Source of the DNA: Himantopus leucocephalus
Lineage: Eukaryota > Chordata > Aves > Charadriiformes > Recurvirostridae
NCBI GenBank assembly: GCA_003993805.1
Contig: RSEF01000005.1
Coordinates: 17,896,132 to 17,960,131, forward strand
Length of the DNA: 64,000 nucleotides
Direction: 5' to 3'
The position numbers were made by a program, and so were the translations under genes. The notes below the pieces were generated by a model. That model was not told where the DNA came from. It was given only the letters and a program-made list of their open reading frames with translations, and made no database searches. Shown here piece by piece: positions 28,835 to 42,213 of this stretch. Position 1 is the stretch's first letter. The number at the start of each line of letters is the position of its first letter.

Positions 28835-28912
28835 ATCTGGCTGGATGGCCAGGCACAGAGAGTTATGGTGAATGGAGTTAAATCCATTTGGTGGCCAGTC
28901 ACAAGTGGTGTT
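28835..28912 (+). pseudogene. CR1 ORF2 reverse-transcriptase fragment
   Basis: 26 codons in frame just before the gap, including WLDGQAQRVMVNGVKS and PVTSGV. This is the conserved stretch immediately upstream of the PQG segment of CR1-type reverse transcriptases. The upstream part of the same open frame (28382-28834) is not recognisable CR1 and is probably open by chance. The catalytic FADD segment would fall inside the gap and cannot be assessed. Reverse transcriptase copies CR1 RNA at the target site; this truncated copy cannot make a functional enzyme. Confidence 0.85.
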
Positions 28913-28914
28913 CC

Positions 28915-29014
28915 NNNNNNNNNNNNNNNNNNNNNNNNNNNNNNNNNNNNNNNNNNNNNNNNNNNNNNNNNNNNNNNNNNNNNNNNNNNNNNNNNNNNNN
29001 NNNNNNNNNNNNNN
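28915..29014. other. Assembly gap (100 N)
   Basis: Exactly 100 unknown bases, a common placeholder for gaps of unknown size. It lies inside a CR1 copy, so repeat-induced assembly breakage is the likely cause. Confidence 0.97.
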
Positions 29015-29406
29015 CTCCCCTGTGAGGACAGGCTGAGAGAGTTGGGGTTGCTTTGCCGGGACAAGGAAAGGCTAATGCAGCCTTTTGGTACTTGAAGGGG
29101 GGGCAGAAGAATGACGGGGACAGACTTTTTGGTAGGGCCTGTAAAGATAGGACAAGGGGTAATGGTTTTAAACTAAAAGGGTGTAGATTAGGACTAGATA
29201 CAAGGAGGAAATGTTTTATGATGAGGGTGGTGAAACACTAAAACAGGTTGCCCAGAGGTGGTGGATGCCCCATTCCTGGAAACATTCAAGGTGAGTCTGA
29301 ATGGGGCTCTGAGCAACCTGCTCTAGTTGAAGATGTCCCTGCTTATTGCAGGGGGGTTGGACTAGATGGCCTTTAAAGGTCTCTTCCAACCCAAAGTATT
29401 CTATGA

Positions 29407-32400
29407 CCATAGCCCCCATCCCTCTTTGCTGCTTGGGGTGGGCGGTAGCGTTTGGAGAAAAGGAGTGAAGTTGAGCCTGTGAGAGAAAAGGTGGTGGTTT
29501 AATGTTTGTCTTTTTGTTTCTCACTACCTGAGTCTATTTTACGTGGCAATAAATTAAGTAATTTTCTTCAAGTCACGTCTGTTTTGCCTGCAACCGTAAT
29601 TAGTAAGTGATCTCCCTGTCTTTAGCTCGACCCACAGGTTTTCTTGTTCCTATTCTTACCGTTTTCTCCACGTCCTGCTGAGAGAGGAGAGTGAGTGAGC
29701 ACCTGGGTGGGCGCTTGGCTCTTAGCCAGGGCTAACCCACCACAGCAGGCAAGAGGTTTAATATCAAACTAAGCAGGTCTCACAGTTGTATACTGTTCTG
29801 TATGGCAGCTGTAAGCTGCAGCTGTAGCTAAGCTGACTCATGTAAACGAGCAACTGCAGTGATTTGAGGCTCAGTGCTGGCTTCACAACTTCACCTGGTT
29901 GTCCAGCATCCTCAGAGGGTTTTTAATGAAAGCAGCCTGCCCCTTCACCCTTCTTCGCCTCCTCACAGCTAATCCAAAATACTACCAACAATGTCTGTAT
30001 CTGCTGAGCTTTCCTTATGGTATTCTACCATGTACGTGCAAACATTGTATTTCTTGCAAAGGTCTTATGCTGGATATCACTGAAAGACTCGTAGTCTTTT
30101 GCGCCTGCAAATAGGAGAGAGGAGCTTGCTGGCTTAGTTGCAATTGGAAGGGCTGCATCTCTCAGCCAGATATTACAGTAAGATGACCTCTTTGATATGA
30201 TATGAAGCTGTCCTTGGCTACTCAGAGATGGGAGTTGGGCTTCATATAACATTGCTGATCTCAAGAGATAAAATCAAACTAAATCTTGAGATTCTAAAAA
30301 AAAAAGATAAAAATTCTTAAAAGACCAAGCAAATTTATCTTTAATTTAATTTCTCTTGATTTTTATGCTGTGTTTGCAGAAGGGGAAGGTCAACAATGTG
30401 ATTGTGAGTGCACATAAAATTGTAATCACCTTCATAGAATTCTCTGTGTGCCAAAACAATGACTCCTCCCTTATTCCTTCTTCACCACTAAAGTAAGCGC
30501 CATCCTCCTTCCTTACGATCTCGAGTTTTTCCTTTCCTGCCTTTGCACTTTTTCTCCTGTATATAGCGCTTTGGTATGTGGAATAAAAAATGATGCTGGA
30601 GGAAAACTGAGAACAGTACAGAAGTTGCAGAACAAGAAATGACAGTGCTTGAATGTGATGGGCCACAGGTGTGTCTTAAGATGGACGAAAAGGTCTTTGT
30701 CAGTCCGTTGTGGAGAAAAAAAATCCCCAAATCAGATAGTTGGGGAGTATTATGCTTCAGGGTTCTACACATAACTCTGCTTGAACTAGCAGGCCTAAAA
30801 ATAATACCGCTGGAGGAGTCACTCACTTCACATCAAGGACTCTTGCAGTGTCCTGCAAGTGCTAAATGCTGTGATCTATGATTTATTTGTGAGAGCTGGC
30901 AATGCTGTTATGTGATTGTATCAGCCATGGTCTCTGTACTTCCTGCCATGCCTTCTTGCTGTGACCCTGCTGTCAGGAGAAAGTAACCATGTACATGATC
31001 CACATCGAAATACAGCATTTTTTTTTTTCTGGTGAATTATATTGATTTTGCAAATATGCACACAATTAGCACGGTCTGTTATTGAAAAAAAAAAGTTTAT
31101 TTAGCTGTCTGTGTCCTTGTTGCTAGTGCATACAGTACGACACTGTGCTAGGAGTTGTGTGGCCTTTGGTTTTGTTTGTAGAATATAAATCAGGGCCATT
31201 GTAGGCTGGTTCCTTATTTTCTGTGTGTCAAAACAGCTCAGTTGTCCTGATAATAATGTGCTGATTTATATTTGGCAGGATTTGCTTCTCTCAGTAGAAG
31301 TAGGCTGTCTCTATCACCTAATAAATACAAGCAGGCTTAATAGATTTCCAGGAGAAAGTGTTATGATTGCCTAGGCTTCCTGGTTAACTTGGGCTGAAGA
31401 CCCTCATTCAGCTGTTTCTGTGTCTAGCCCTGAATTTTTGACTTCTGCTGGAGTATGTTGTCAGAAGCCATACTGCTTTTGTTGAGGATTTGAAGTGACA
31501 GACAAATTGCTGTGTGGTTTATTAATTTGTGGTAGTGGTTAATTACTCTTTGTAATAAATTATTCAGCTATTCTTCAGTTTGCATTTTGCCCATCTTTAC
31601 CTTGAATGGTTCTCAGTGTGCCCTTTCTGCTATTTTAACAGCTCCTTTCCATTACTGGAAATCACATTCCTATATAGGTGATTTTACTTGGTAAATTAGG
31701 TAGTTTAAAGTTTCCAGTATTAAGGTTCATATACAGGAAAACGTGTTCCATAGGCTTCCAGTAGGACTAATGGTCATCATGTATTTTTTTAATTATGATT
31801 TTTCTAAAAAAGGTATTTTTAAATATCTTTCATATCAGACAACATCCCTTTTGAATTTCCTTCTAGCAGATTTCTATGCCACTCACCCTCTTGGGATGGT
31901 TGAACATGACTACAAGACCTAGGAAGACCCGAATGGCTTAGAACCTGCTTGGCAGCCAAACATTACAGATCTGGTTTTCTTGTGAGACAAAAATGAAAAT
32001 GAAATGAAATTACATCTATGAAAGTAGATAGTTGGTATGAGTAGGGAAGAAGTTAATCTCTTTGGGCTCCACATCCTCATTTTCTATGCTTTAGCTAGCT
32101 TTGTTCTTTAAGGACATAAAAGTCAGGGAACTTGTTATATAAAGTAGCCTTAATATGTGTGTATATATATAGAAATAAAATATTTTGCCTTTTAACACTT
32201 TATAAGCATTGCCTTTCCTGGAGACCAAGCAAATGGTATTAGTTTCCTTGATGTTCTGTGTTACTGGCCAATGCTGTGTGATTTCATAGAGAGTTAGTAG
32301 TCTGTTGCAGAAGGAGTATCAAGGACTTTTGATCTAACATCTTTCCTTTTATAACAAGAACCAAATAAGTGGAGATGTGCATGTCTTTTGTCAAACTACT

Positions 32401-35400
32401 CCAAAAAAGGCTGGTCAAGTATGTAGGTGGCCTTAACGCTGTGTAAGTGGGGAGCAGAAACTGCTGTGGTGAGACTGCTGGCAGTCAGCATAGCTGGGGA
32501 GTCAGTTTGGAGGGAATAGAGGGTCCCTCCACACCATGCAGATGGACAAAAGAGCTTACAAGTGAAAAGACTTTGGATTAGACATCAAGTCTTCGGTAGC
32601 TCTGGTGTAAGATGGAGCAACTACAGGGCAGCTGGATGTGTGTGCTGCCATGGTCCTTATGCGCTTGGCAGCACCATCTCCCATTCTTTAACAAGTCCCT
32701 CCTTGCAGGTAGGTGCCTGGTCTTGCAGGCAATGTTCCCTCATGGAAGCTGTCGAGTTCTTCCCAGACCTGATTGCTGTGACTGTGTGCCACCCACCCCC
32801 CCCACCCCCCCAAAAAAAACCCCAACCCAAACAAAAAAAGCAACACCCTGATTCAGACTCTTCAGACTCTTCAATAGCTGCTACAATTGGGATTCCACAG
32901 GCTTGGATGCCTGTGTCTGGCAGCATCGTATTGTCTGGTTGTTCCCTAGTTGTTAGGGGTTTGGTAGATGCTGAACTCTGACTACCACACTTGAAGTGAG
33001 CAGACAGTTGCAAGCATCCCAAGTGTGTGAAAACTTGGTTGCCAAGTATTGCGGGTGATTTTGTAAGCCCTAAACACCTTGCATTTATGTTCTTTCTTTG
33101 AATACTGAGGGTAAAAAACCCCCAAAAGTCCTAAGAGCTGATTAAAAGAGAGAAGGAACATGGTTGTTTAGATAACCAGGTGGACGAAGCAAACTCATTT
33201 ACTGGGGTTAATTTTGCCCATAGCCGTGTTTGTGCCATCAACAAAGTGACAGACCTATCACAGGAAACAGTTTTTGCTGAATTCTCCCCTGGGTGTGGGA
33301 GCCCAGAGTTACCAGCTGTATGAGAGAAGGAAGGGCAGGAGACAGTTTTCAAAAACAGCATTTACAATGGTTAGGTGTTCCTATGCTCTTCTGGAGTGGC
33401 TGCTGTGCTTTGTAATGCTGCAGAAGCAACAGGTTCTAAAGAACATTGTGGTTGTGTGTTTGTGGGTCTTTATTTTGTTTGGTATTTTAAAATTCTTTAA
33501 TACTTTCAAAATATAAACAGCTATGCAAGTTGTTGAGTTGCGCTGAAATTGAATGTCGTAATACATCAGTTTTGGGAAGGAAACCTCAAGTCACTCAGTG
33601 GATGTAGATATTTTCCTGCAGCCCTGAGTGCTGAATCCCATCATGGCAGGGCTCAGTTCATCAAAGTGGAATTCATCTCCTCTGTCTCTAGCTGTCTAAA
33701 CTTAAAGCATCTAGGCCAGAAAGTGCTTCGGTCCAGCTATTTTGGGTGCCTATTTTAGGGTGGGTAATTCGTACTCAGATGATGTCTGTCCCCACTGGCT
33801 GCACGGTACATAGAGAACTAGTTTGGATGCTGTGCCTGAGTTCAGCCCTGGGGCAGCTCCACAGTCCGGGAGAGCTTGCAGCCTCATGGCGTCGTTTAAG
33901 ACAGCATTTATGTGCTCTTGGTTGATACAATTTCCGCTCAGAACAGCACTTGGGCACCTCCTTCTCTTCCCCCTGAGCAGGCATGTTTCCTGGAATGAGG
34001 CCTCCAGCTCTTACCAGGTGTCCCCTTCTGGCTCCAGCTGTGTCAGCTAGGTTGTCACTACCCGTCGCTGGTTCTCAGGGCTGGTGACAATCCCACAGGG
34101 GTCTGACAGCAGGGCAGTCTGTGGGAAGCTGTATCTGTCGATTCATTGTAAACAATTTGCAGCTTTTGGTCTGATCTGTCCTGATGGATTTTACCCAAAG
34201 TGGACCCAGAAGCGCTTGCATGAATACTTCCACCAGCAGAGAGAAGGCAGCAACAACTGGATGATATCTTCAGTGGCACTACAGCGTGTAAAGGGAATGT
34301 CTTTCTGCACTCTGAATGGAGGAGATGGGGAGTCTCAGCCTGGTTTCCATCGACTGCACTGTTCTGTTCTCTAGCTCATGTCTCATCGTAAGCCTCCAGT
34401 GATGTTAAAACACTGTTGTCTCTCAGCTGTGGATGCGTGATAGAGTGTTGATCTCTCTTGTTTTGCCAAGCTGAGTAAGATGAGCCATCAGGGAATGTGG
34501 TGTGCTTTGAGGGCAGGTGTAATAGGTACCAAGGGGGACTTCAGACAGGATAGCACTGAGGAGGATGACCTCTCTAAGATGTGGTGAGCACATGTAGATA
34601 ATAAACAGTTGATTGTAGCAGGGGGTCTTGTGAGTACTAACTACAAGTTTACTATGGATGTTAGTGAATGTTTTCTGTGCTTGCACATATTCCTGCAGAG
34701 TCATTTTGTTTTCTCAGGCTTTACAGTCACAGATGTGGTGAGGCTATAGACGCTCTAATCTCTCTGCTTCTTAATTCAGAATTTGGACTCTTTCCTGCTC
34801 AATTAAATCCCACATTTAACTTTATTTTGAAGAGTTTTAGTCATAGGAACAGCGTTGGGGACAGAAATGGTACATTTAGTTCTGCTGAATGGATATGGTA
34901 TTAGATTGACAGTCCCTGTCAGTGTGTAATTACAGATTAATGGGATGTAGTATGTCATTATGGCAGCTCAATAGCACAAGTTCTGGAGCTGCGCACAAGT
35001 CCAGGCTTTCATTTCTTGTTAGAGGGGGCTACTATGACCTGCCTTGCACAATTTTCTCCATGATCTCTTGTGGCAGAGAATAAGGATGTTTACAGTTCAG
35101 GTACTTAATGACCCCAGGAATATGATGCAAGACCAACAGTGTAATTTAAAGGATATGAGGAGATGGGGAAGAACTGATACAATATGGGAATGATAGAATC
35201 CAACAATATGCTATAAGGAATGAGATGTGTATGAAAGGCTTTATATTGTGAAATGAGCAGTCTTCTGCTCAACATCTATAAGCAGATGTGAAAGTATTAT
35301 TTGTGTCCAAAATGAATAGAGTTGCTGAGCTTTACTAACCAGACCATGAAGTCAAGGGAGGGACCATATTCATGGTCTGGAAAATGAGGGCATTCCATGA

Positions 35401-37149
35401 ATGATTGAATTATTGAATTATTATTGAAGTCACTTTCCCAGTTATTCACGAGTTGAGGCTCTATCAGCCGGTACTTTAATACTTCGTGTCTTGCAGCAGA
35501 TGCCTTATGCTGAGCTTGTTGATTTGAAGGTATTCTCACTGAGGACCACCTTGAGATATTTACCTGCCTAAAAAGTACTTTACATCATGAGCAGCACTCT
35601 TTATGTCTGCAGAAGGAAATAATGCTGTTTGGGAATTGAATAGATTGTAGTTTGGCCCTAGGGCAGGAGTTGAGTAAGGAACCAAACAGGTGTTAGAAAG
35701 GGCTTCATCACTTTAACAGTCCTCCTTCAATTTGTCTTTCCTTGTAAGACAGAGTGACAGTGTTGCTGTGCAGGTTCCAGGTATCTCCTCAAGAGCCACT
35801 TGTTCTTGGACTCCACAACTGACAGTCCTGCTTGTGCAGACAGTGCAGTGTGGACTGCCATGTGATAGAATGGATTTTTTTCTTTGATGTGGTAGGGAAA
35901 AGATTCCTGTGTAGGAGTGGCAGAGGAGGTATTCATACCCCCCTGTCTGGCTGGAATTGCATGGAGGAAATGCTAACCATCCCAGAATGAAAGAAATGGC
36001 TTGGAAACCTCTGTGACAAGCACAGAACTGCTTCCTCCTTGACAGATTTCAAGGCAGCAGTTGTAGTGCTGGTTAAAGAACACTGAGGAGAAGAGAGAGC
36101 CCACAGCTGGGGAGTTTCAGATGTATGTGGTAGGTCCTATGGGAATTTTCCCTCGTGCTATGAAAAGTATGGCTTCCACCGCATTTGCTTGTAATGCACC
36201 ATGTGTTTATGCTTCAGACCCTAGTATAAGTATTTTACGTGTCCAATTTGTTCTCTGCTATTGTAAAAGTGGAAAGTGGCAGGGCTTAGCAAGTGTTTAC
36301 TCAGAGGATACCAAGTCTGTTGTTGGAACTGCTGACCCAGAGGGGCCAGGGATGCTTATAAGCAGAAGCAACATGTCTCTTAATAGTCTGATGCAGTATG
36401 ACCTTGACTGTGCTTCTATATGAGAGTGTAAGGGATTTGTGAAGAGCTCCATAGCTCCTGTGCAAAGAACAAATATACTGGTACAATGCCCAAACCTCCA
36501 TGTCAGAGTAGCAGCCCAGGGAGAGCATCATTGGAGCTGCCATTGCTTCCTATTCTCTACAAGCAGGTGAGGATGCAGCAGCAAAGTGTGGGGAGTGGGG
36601 TAACCGGGCTCTTCCTCCTCTTGCTGTTGGCCTGAATGTTTGAGTCTCATCTGGGAAAGGATTGTGAGCAACCCATCAGGACTAGACGTAATGCCACCCA
36701 TCTGGGAGCACAGGTGTGGACTGCGATGCCTGCATGGTCCAGGTGTGCTCTTCCAGCTGTGCCAGGAAGGAGGTGAGCGTCCACAGCCACCTGCCAAAGG
36801 TTACTGCCTCCCTGGTCTGTGGACGGAGCAGCGTGTGTGAGTACTCCCTTATCTGCTTCAGGCCCAATCAGGTTGCCTATCTCAGGTCAACAATTTGTAC
36901 TGTTTTATGCTAGCACTGATAAATTATTTTTCCTAAATACAAGTAAGCAGTTTTGACAAAAACAACTTTTTAGGCAGCACTGTGGGTGGTAGCATCCAGG
37001 AAGGAGTTGCAGTGAGTAGCTGGGAAGCGTGAAACTCTTCTAAAGGTATATGGGGATCTAGGAAAGAAGTCTGTGATGGCCTAAGATTCATAACTCTCTG
37101 CCATTTGCTCAGGGCTTGTTTGACAGCAATGGGTGAACTAAATATTTGT
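29407..37149. other. Non-coding DNA, no recognised gene
   Basis: 7.7 kb with no recognised gene, RNA or transposon. It contains a C-rich then A-rich low-complexity tract (listed) and AT-rich patches with TAATTA-like motifs around 31500-31760. The open frames are short and unrecognised. Confidence 0.65.
32789..32845. repeat. C-rich/A-rich low-complexity tract
   Basis: Runs of C broken by single A, followed by runs of A broken by C. This purely C/A stretch on the plus strand is a simple low-complexity repeat, prone to slippage and sequencing error. It artificially keeps several frames open. Confidence 0.85.
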
Positions 37150-37680
37150 GCGTTTACAGTTTGCAGAAAAAAAGTAAGTTCTTAGACATAATAAATATAT
37201 GCGGATAATACCACAGAACCACCAGCCTACTTCAAAAGAGGGGGTAAGATCCTAATAATGTCTTTGTTTAAAAGGACTGAGACACTAATTCACCCCTAGA
37301 ACTGAGGAAAGTATTTATCTTTAGTTCCATGCTGCCAGATTTAGTAGTATGAAAATAACACAGTCATCTCTAATGCAAATGTTGATGTCTGATTAATAGA
37401 GAAAATAACATAAGCAATTAATTCATGAGGGAATAGATCATTATAAATGTAAATTAGATCGTCAAAGGATAGGCCACACAGAAATAAAACTACCTCAAAA
37501 CAGGATTAATTATTGAAATTGCAGTAAAAAATGCATCTTTAACAATAGAGTCCTTGGAAGACATGTCATGTGATTCATCAAAATTCTGGACAGGATTATT
37601 TTACAATCCCAAAATTGATTAGCTTCATTATAAATATAATGGGGACATTTATTCCACCCAAGATAGCATGCTGTTTTAGG
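37150..37680. promoter_or_regulatory. Candidate conserved non-coding element (homeodomain/POU-like sites)
   Basis: About 530 bases of AT-rich, non-repetitive sequence with clustered motifs. They include an exact octamer ATGCAAAT at 37373-37380 (POU-factor type), AATTAATT at 37416-37423 and TAATTA at 37507-37512 (homeodomain core), plus several ATAAAT/ATTAAT words. The texture resembles developmental enhancers or ultraconserved non-coding elements, but AT-rich DNA yields such words by chance. No alignment was possible, so this is inference only. Confidence 0.3.
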
Positions 37681-40600
37681 GACAGAGTACAGCCTTAGTA
37701 CTAAACTGACTCAGTTCTGATTTATGCATACCCAATTGTTCCTATACTATATAGTTTGCTTGGGTAAGTCAGGAGATACCTGCTTGCATTTTTTCAGGGG
37801 GGAATGTAGCTTTTACATTAATACATATTTGTACCTACATATGATCTTAATCACCCCAAGGTACAGTGTTGGAGGAAAGATTGTCTGTCTTCTCAGTGCA
37901 CAGATTTTTGTCAAAAATTAGTTTCTCCTCTTGCCTCTCTGAAAAAGTTTCAGGTGACCTTGGGCGGATGACTTCATCTCTGTGCGCTTTGTTCTCTACC
38001 TTGGTTTTGAATGCTTCAGCTTAATGATGTATAACACGAAATTATGTAAAAGATCTTTATTTCAAGTAGTGCTAGGAATCTACCTCTGTAAAATCCTGGT
38101 CACTTTTTTAAAGCTTAATTAAAGAAGTTACTCTTTTCTAACAAAATAGGGCTTACTGCTCTTCAAGTGCTGTTAAATACTTGAGTGACTTTGTACTTTG
38201 AAGATACACAGTATTTTGGCACTATTTGTAACATTAAAGGCCAGGATCATAATCTGCATCTTTCCTGAGGTTTAATTTTACATCTTGCTATTATTAGAGA
38301 CCTACTTAGGAACTTGGCAGTTTTCCCCCTTTCTATTAAAACTAGACTCAATGTGCTTTACTGCAGTAGTTTAAGTGCATTTCGTATGGCATCATGGTGG
38401 TGTGCTGAACACTGCAGAACTGGCCTTATGCAACACCAACACCTCATTACGCAAGGCCAGCTGGAGTCTGAGATCTGTTGCTGGAATGAGTATTTGAAAG
38501 AGTGTCAGAGGGAGGAAAAATATGAGAAGTATCTCTGAAGCTGGTGCTGACAAGAAGGCCTATGGGCATTCAGGGAATTACTTGTAGCAAGGGTCCAGAA
38601 AAAGCTGACAACAAACTTTTGTATATAGGGCGGGTTCAAGAACATTGGAGCTGAGATAGAATCCAAGCAACTGTCTCTTGCTGATCATTTTCTTCTTTAT
38701 TTGAGGAAACAAGATTTTCTAAGTATTATTTTGTGAATAAATATTATCCAGGAAATGCCATATCTGTCCTTACTTTCTCTTCTTAATAGAACAAGTCACA
38801 TAACCCCAGTCTAGGTTAGCCTCTTGGTTAGAAAGTGTCTTGGAACAAGTTTTGCATACTGCTCTACTTAGATTTATACGCTGCTTCATCTGCCCACGTC
38901 TTTGTATTACCTTATATATATGACACCTAGCAGAGAGTCCCGAGTCCCGGTTATGTTAGGAAGTCCAGTGATCACCGCTCTTGAGCTTCAGTTTCCTTTT
39001 GGTTAGGCACCTTACTTTTCAATCCACTTTTGATACATTTTTTCCCCCTGCTTTGAAGAACAGCGAGGGTAAAATATTTGTAAAAGATGGGTCTCCTCAG
39101 ACCCTCTCAGCTGTTAACAGAGTGTTGACTGGTTCCATACAGGAAGTGGCATCTCAACCATGGCTAGAAGTTGTTCTCTGAAAAGTTTGCCTTCACTACG
39201 AGCCACAGTCAGTAGTTTTTATTGCTCCTGAATATTATTTTCAGCCCTGGCAGACTTACCTTTTGCAAATAGCACTAGAGTACTGATGCTTGTGGTGCAA
39301 ATTTCTGTAGCTGAGAAGGCCACCTGATGGTAAATGTTTCTGCTTCTTCGTTCAGTCAAATGGCTTTGAGGCATTTTTTAGAGGAATTTAGTAGGAATAT
39401 TGTATTAGGTACCTTTGTGCTTTTGAGGCTCCAACAGCTAGATTTAAATGCCTTAGAACATATACAGAAAACCCAGGAAATGAGAAACAAAAACCTGCCA
39501 GGAAAAAACACTTTTGCATCTTTATACTGTCATTATCTCTTAAAAACCAACCCTTCTGGCCTGATTCCTGTGTACAGCACTCCTGTGTAGGAAAAAACTT
39601 GGCTTTGACTAACCTTTCATTTTCTGTTCCTGAGCCTTTGGTGGTACCAGCAAGTCACGTCTATTACTGTAAGCATCCAAGTTTAAATAGCAACCTTTTT
39701 AGCCTGTAATGGAGAGTGTCCCACTTGGTCCTCTTCAGCCTGAGGAAAGATGAGTGCAGTGCCTTATTTGAAGGACCTGGGAACATAAACAGAAATGGTA
39801 GAATGTATTTTCCTGTGTTCACTTAGGGCTGTAGAGAGAACCCTGGAGGGAGAAAGGCAGCTGAGAAGAAATAAATGTTGGTAAATGGTATTAAAAACTA
39901 GCAGACAGGGACAGATGTATGAATGCAGGATACATAGGGCTGTTATTGAGGGAGCAGACTGTGAACCCAACTTACTCCAGTGGCATAAGGAATGAAACGA
40001 GAACGGTGGCACTCAGTAGGTTCCCTTGGCTCCTCATAAATTTCACAGTGGCTGCCTTTCCTTTTTTAGTATCCTGTAAAATGCAACCCTGGGTCTGTTG
40101 GAAGATGCACTGGTGAAGGTGATAGGAAATGAGAGAAGAAATTTCCTCATTCTGGCATTCATTTCCCAGATCTTCAATGATTTGTTAGTCAATTAACTGA
40201 AGGTCAGATATATCTGTATTTTGTTAGAGTGTTACACTCCAGTAGAGTATGTTATTCAACTTCTCTTGTCTGGTGTAACAATATTTTGGGTTCACAGTGA
40301 TGAAGGAAAAGGTTTTTAATTTTTCAGCACCCTCTGTGCAGATTGACACTTAAGTTTTGTATATTTCTGTATTTTTAGTAGGAATGTTAAGAAGTTGCTG
40401 TTTAAAACAAACACTTGGAGGCCAGCGAATTCCTAGAAATCATTTTAATCAAGGGGAAGAGGAGAAAAGGAAGGAGAGGCAGCCTGTTGGTGTTCATACT
40501 GTGGATTAGTTGGGTCAGGTCTGGAGGGCCAGTGACTGGTACTTCTGATGTTTCTCATCAGGATCCTCATCCTCTCCCCCATTATCTAGTGCTTCCTCAG

Positions 40601-42167
40601 TCTGGCCATGGACCATCAGGCCATGGACCCTTGGGGGCTGAGACTTTTTTAGCTTTGTGCTCAGCACATGTGCAATGCAAAACAACCACGCGCCCCCAGA
40701 AAGCAAAGACTAAGAGCTAATGAGAAGTTAACAGTGAGGAGTGAGGAGTTGCTTTGCAAAGCAAGTTGTATGAATTGATTTTTGAACTTTGGCAGTCCCT
40801 TTCCACTTTGTCCTTGGCTGACATGCAGCCCTCTAAAAACTGAGGCCTGGGTTCTTTTGTCATTGATTTCTGAAGTCAGCCGGGAGGCCCGTTGCAGCTC
40901 TGTATGTTATATGCTGTGATTCATCCTTGTAGGAAGGTGGTGGGAGCACCAGCAACACATGTGAATTTGTTCTGCTTGTAAATAAGCAAATGTTGTGTCT
41001 TGTGATCTGGTTATAAGTTCTCTGAAGGTCAGCAGAGAAGTTGATAAATATCTTGGCCTTTTTGTGGGGATCTCCACATGGCCAATAGCTCATTTGAAGT
41101 ATTTATTTTTTAGCAATTCTACATGGTAACTAAGAGTGGCCGTTCTGTTTTCTGACAATTTGAATTCCAGCCAGATAATGTCTCAGCTTTTCGTTGTCCT
41201 CTCTGTCCCTCATATGAGGTAGGTGTTTTGCAAGAGGGTGTTTTTAAATGGTGTCTGCCTACACAAACCTCCCAGGCATGGTTATCTACACAGCGTAGGA
41301 GAAATCTCTTTTTAAAGGCATTAATGAAAGTAATTCCCTAATAAAATTCATTAACTTCAGTGAACTGTCTTCAGTGTCTGTATAGATAAGAACTCATTAC
41401 CCTCAGGATTGCTCAGTAAGTGATTCCCAGGCCAACATTAACTAACATTCCCCTTTCAATGACCTGCTAGGTTGGTTAGGTATGGATTACCAATGCTTCT
41501 GGCTCTTCCATGCCCCCTGGAGACCTCCCATTCCCCAGTTGCTCTCTGTTTCTGGTTGCCCTGAGGCAGGGAGTCGTGCCAGCCTTGCTGTAGCCTTCAG
41601 TGCTTTACAGGCCTATCAATACCTCTGTATTCCTCCCTTCCCTCTGAAATTAAGGGTTTCTGTAGCCCTTCTTCATGGAAAACAGTGCCACAGTTTAGGT
41701 GTCCCTGGCTCTCGTGTCTGTACTCTGGAGACTCTCCAGACCTCCAGGGCTGGGACTCAGACTTCCTCCCAGGCTGGCAGTGCACCATGTCAGCTTGCTG
41801 TCTAGTTACATGCAATGGCACCTCAAGCTGAGCTCTCTGTTTATTAGGGAAATGGTCCAACTCCTCCTCAGTGGTGTCTGGTGATTGACCCATGCCATCT
41901 GATTGTCCTTGGCTGGTCAGGGGAAGATCAGTGGGGGGGTGTGTGTACAGGTAAGAGAACGCACTGTTATGGGAGCAGCCAAGCTGCTTCTCCAGGAAGG
42001 GTTGCTTGCTGTTGGCCAGATGATTTTGTGAGAAAGTCAGAAAGCTAGGAGTCGAGGACCAAAGTTACACTGCAGTACAAGTTTGAGTGAATCACTTAGG
42101 TTCGCACTGATGCTACGGAGTTATAGGCGAGTGTCTGAAGTGTCTTAAGTTCAAAGTTTAGGTTAAG

Positions 42168-42213
42168 GGAGGCACTTAGGTTAGCTTTCTGGAGGCACTT
42201 AGGTTAGCTTTCT
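42168..42213. repeat. Exact 23-bp tandem duplication
   Basis: A 23-base unit beginning GGAGGCACTTAGG occurs twice back to back without a mismatch (42168-42190 and 42191-42213). Perfect identity suggests a recent slippage duplication. It may be polymorphic. Confidence 0.95.

Larger units (their letters stand above)
28835..29406 (+). mobile_element. CR1 LINE, 5'-truncated, interrupted by assembly gap
   Basis: A CR1 non-LTR retrotransposon copy in plus orientation. The left part (28835-28912) encodes a piece of the reverse-transcriptase domain; the right part (29015-29406) is the end of ORF2 and the 3' UTR. The right part shows the typical order: 'ggacaggctgagagagttgg', a 'ggacaaggggtaatgg' block, 'aggttgcccagaggtgg', a 'ggttggactagatggcc' block and a final ATTCTATG octamer at 29398-29405. 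A 100-N gap separates the parts. In the family roughly 160 codons lie between these two places, so the true gap is probably longer than 100 bases, or this copy has an internal deletion. The 5' end is truncated, as in most CR1 copies. Confidence 0.92.

Noticed and set aside
28382..29095. 237-codon plus-strand open frame
   Set aside because: It is stitched through 100 Ns. The part after 28835 is CR1 and the part before it has no recognisable similarity, so it is not a gene.
32562..33022. Overlapping frames of 139 (+) and 121 (-) codons
   Set aside because: Both are held open by the C-rich/A-rich low-complexity tract, giving proline/lysine or glycine runs without protein character.
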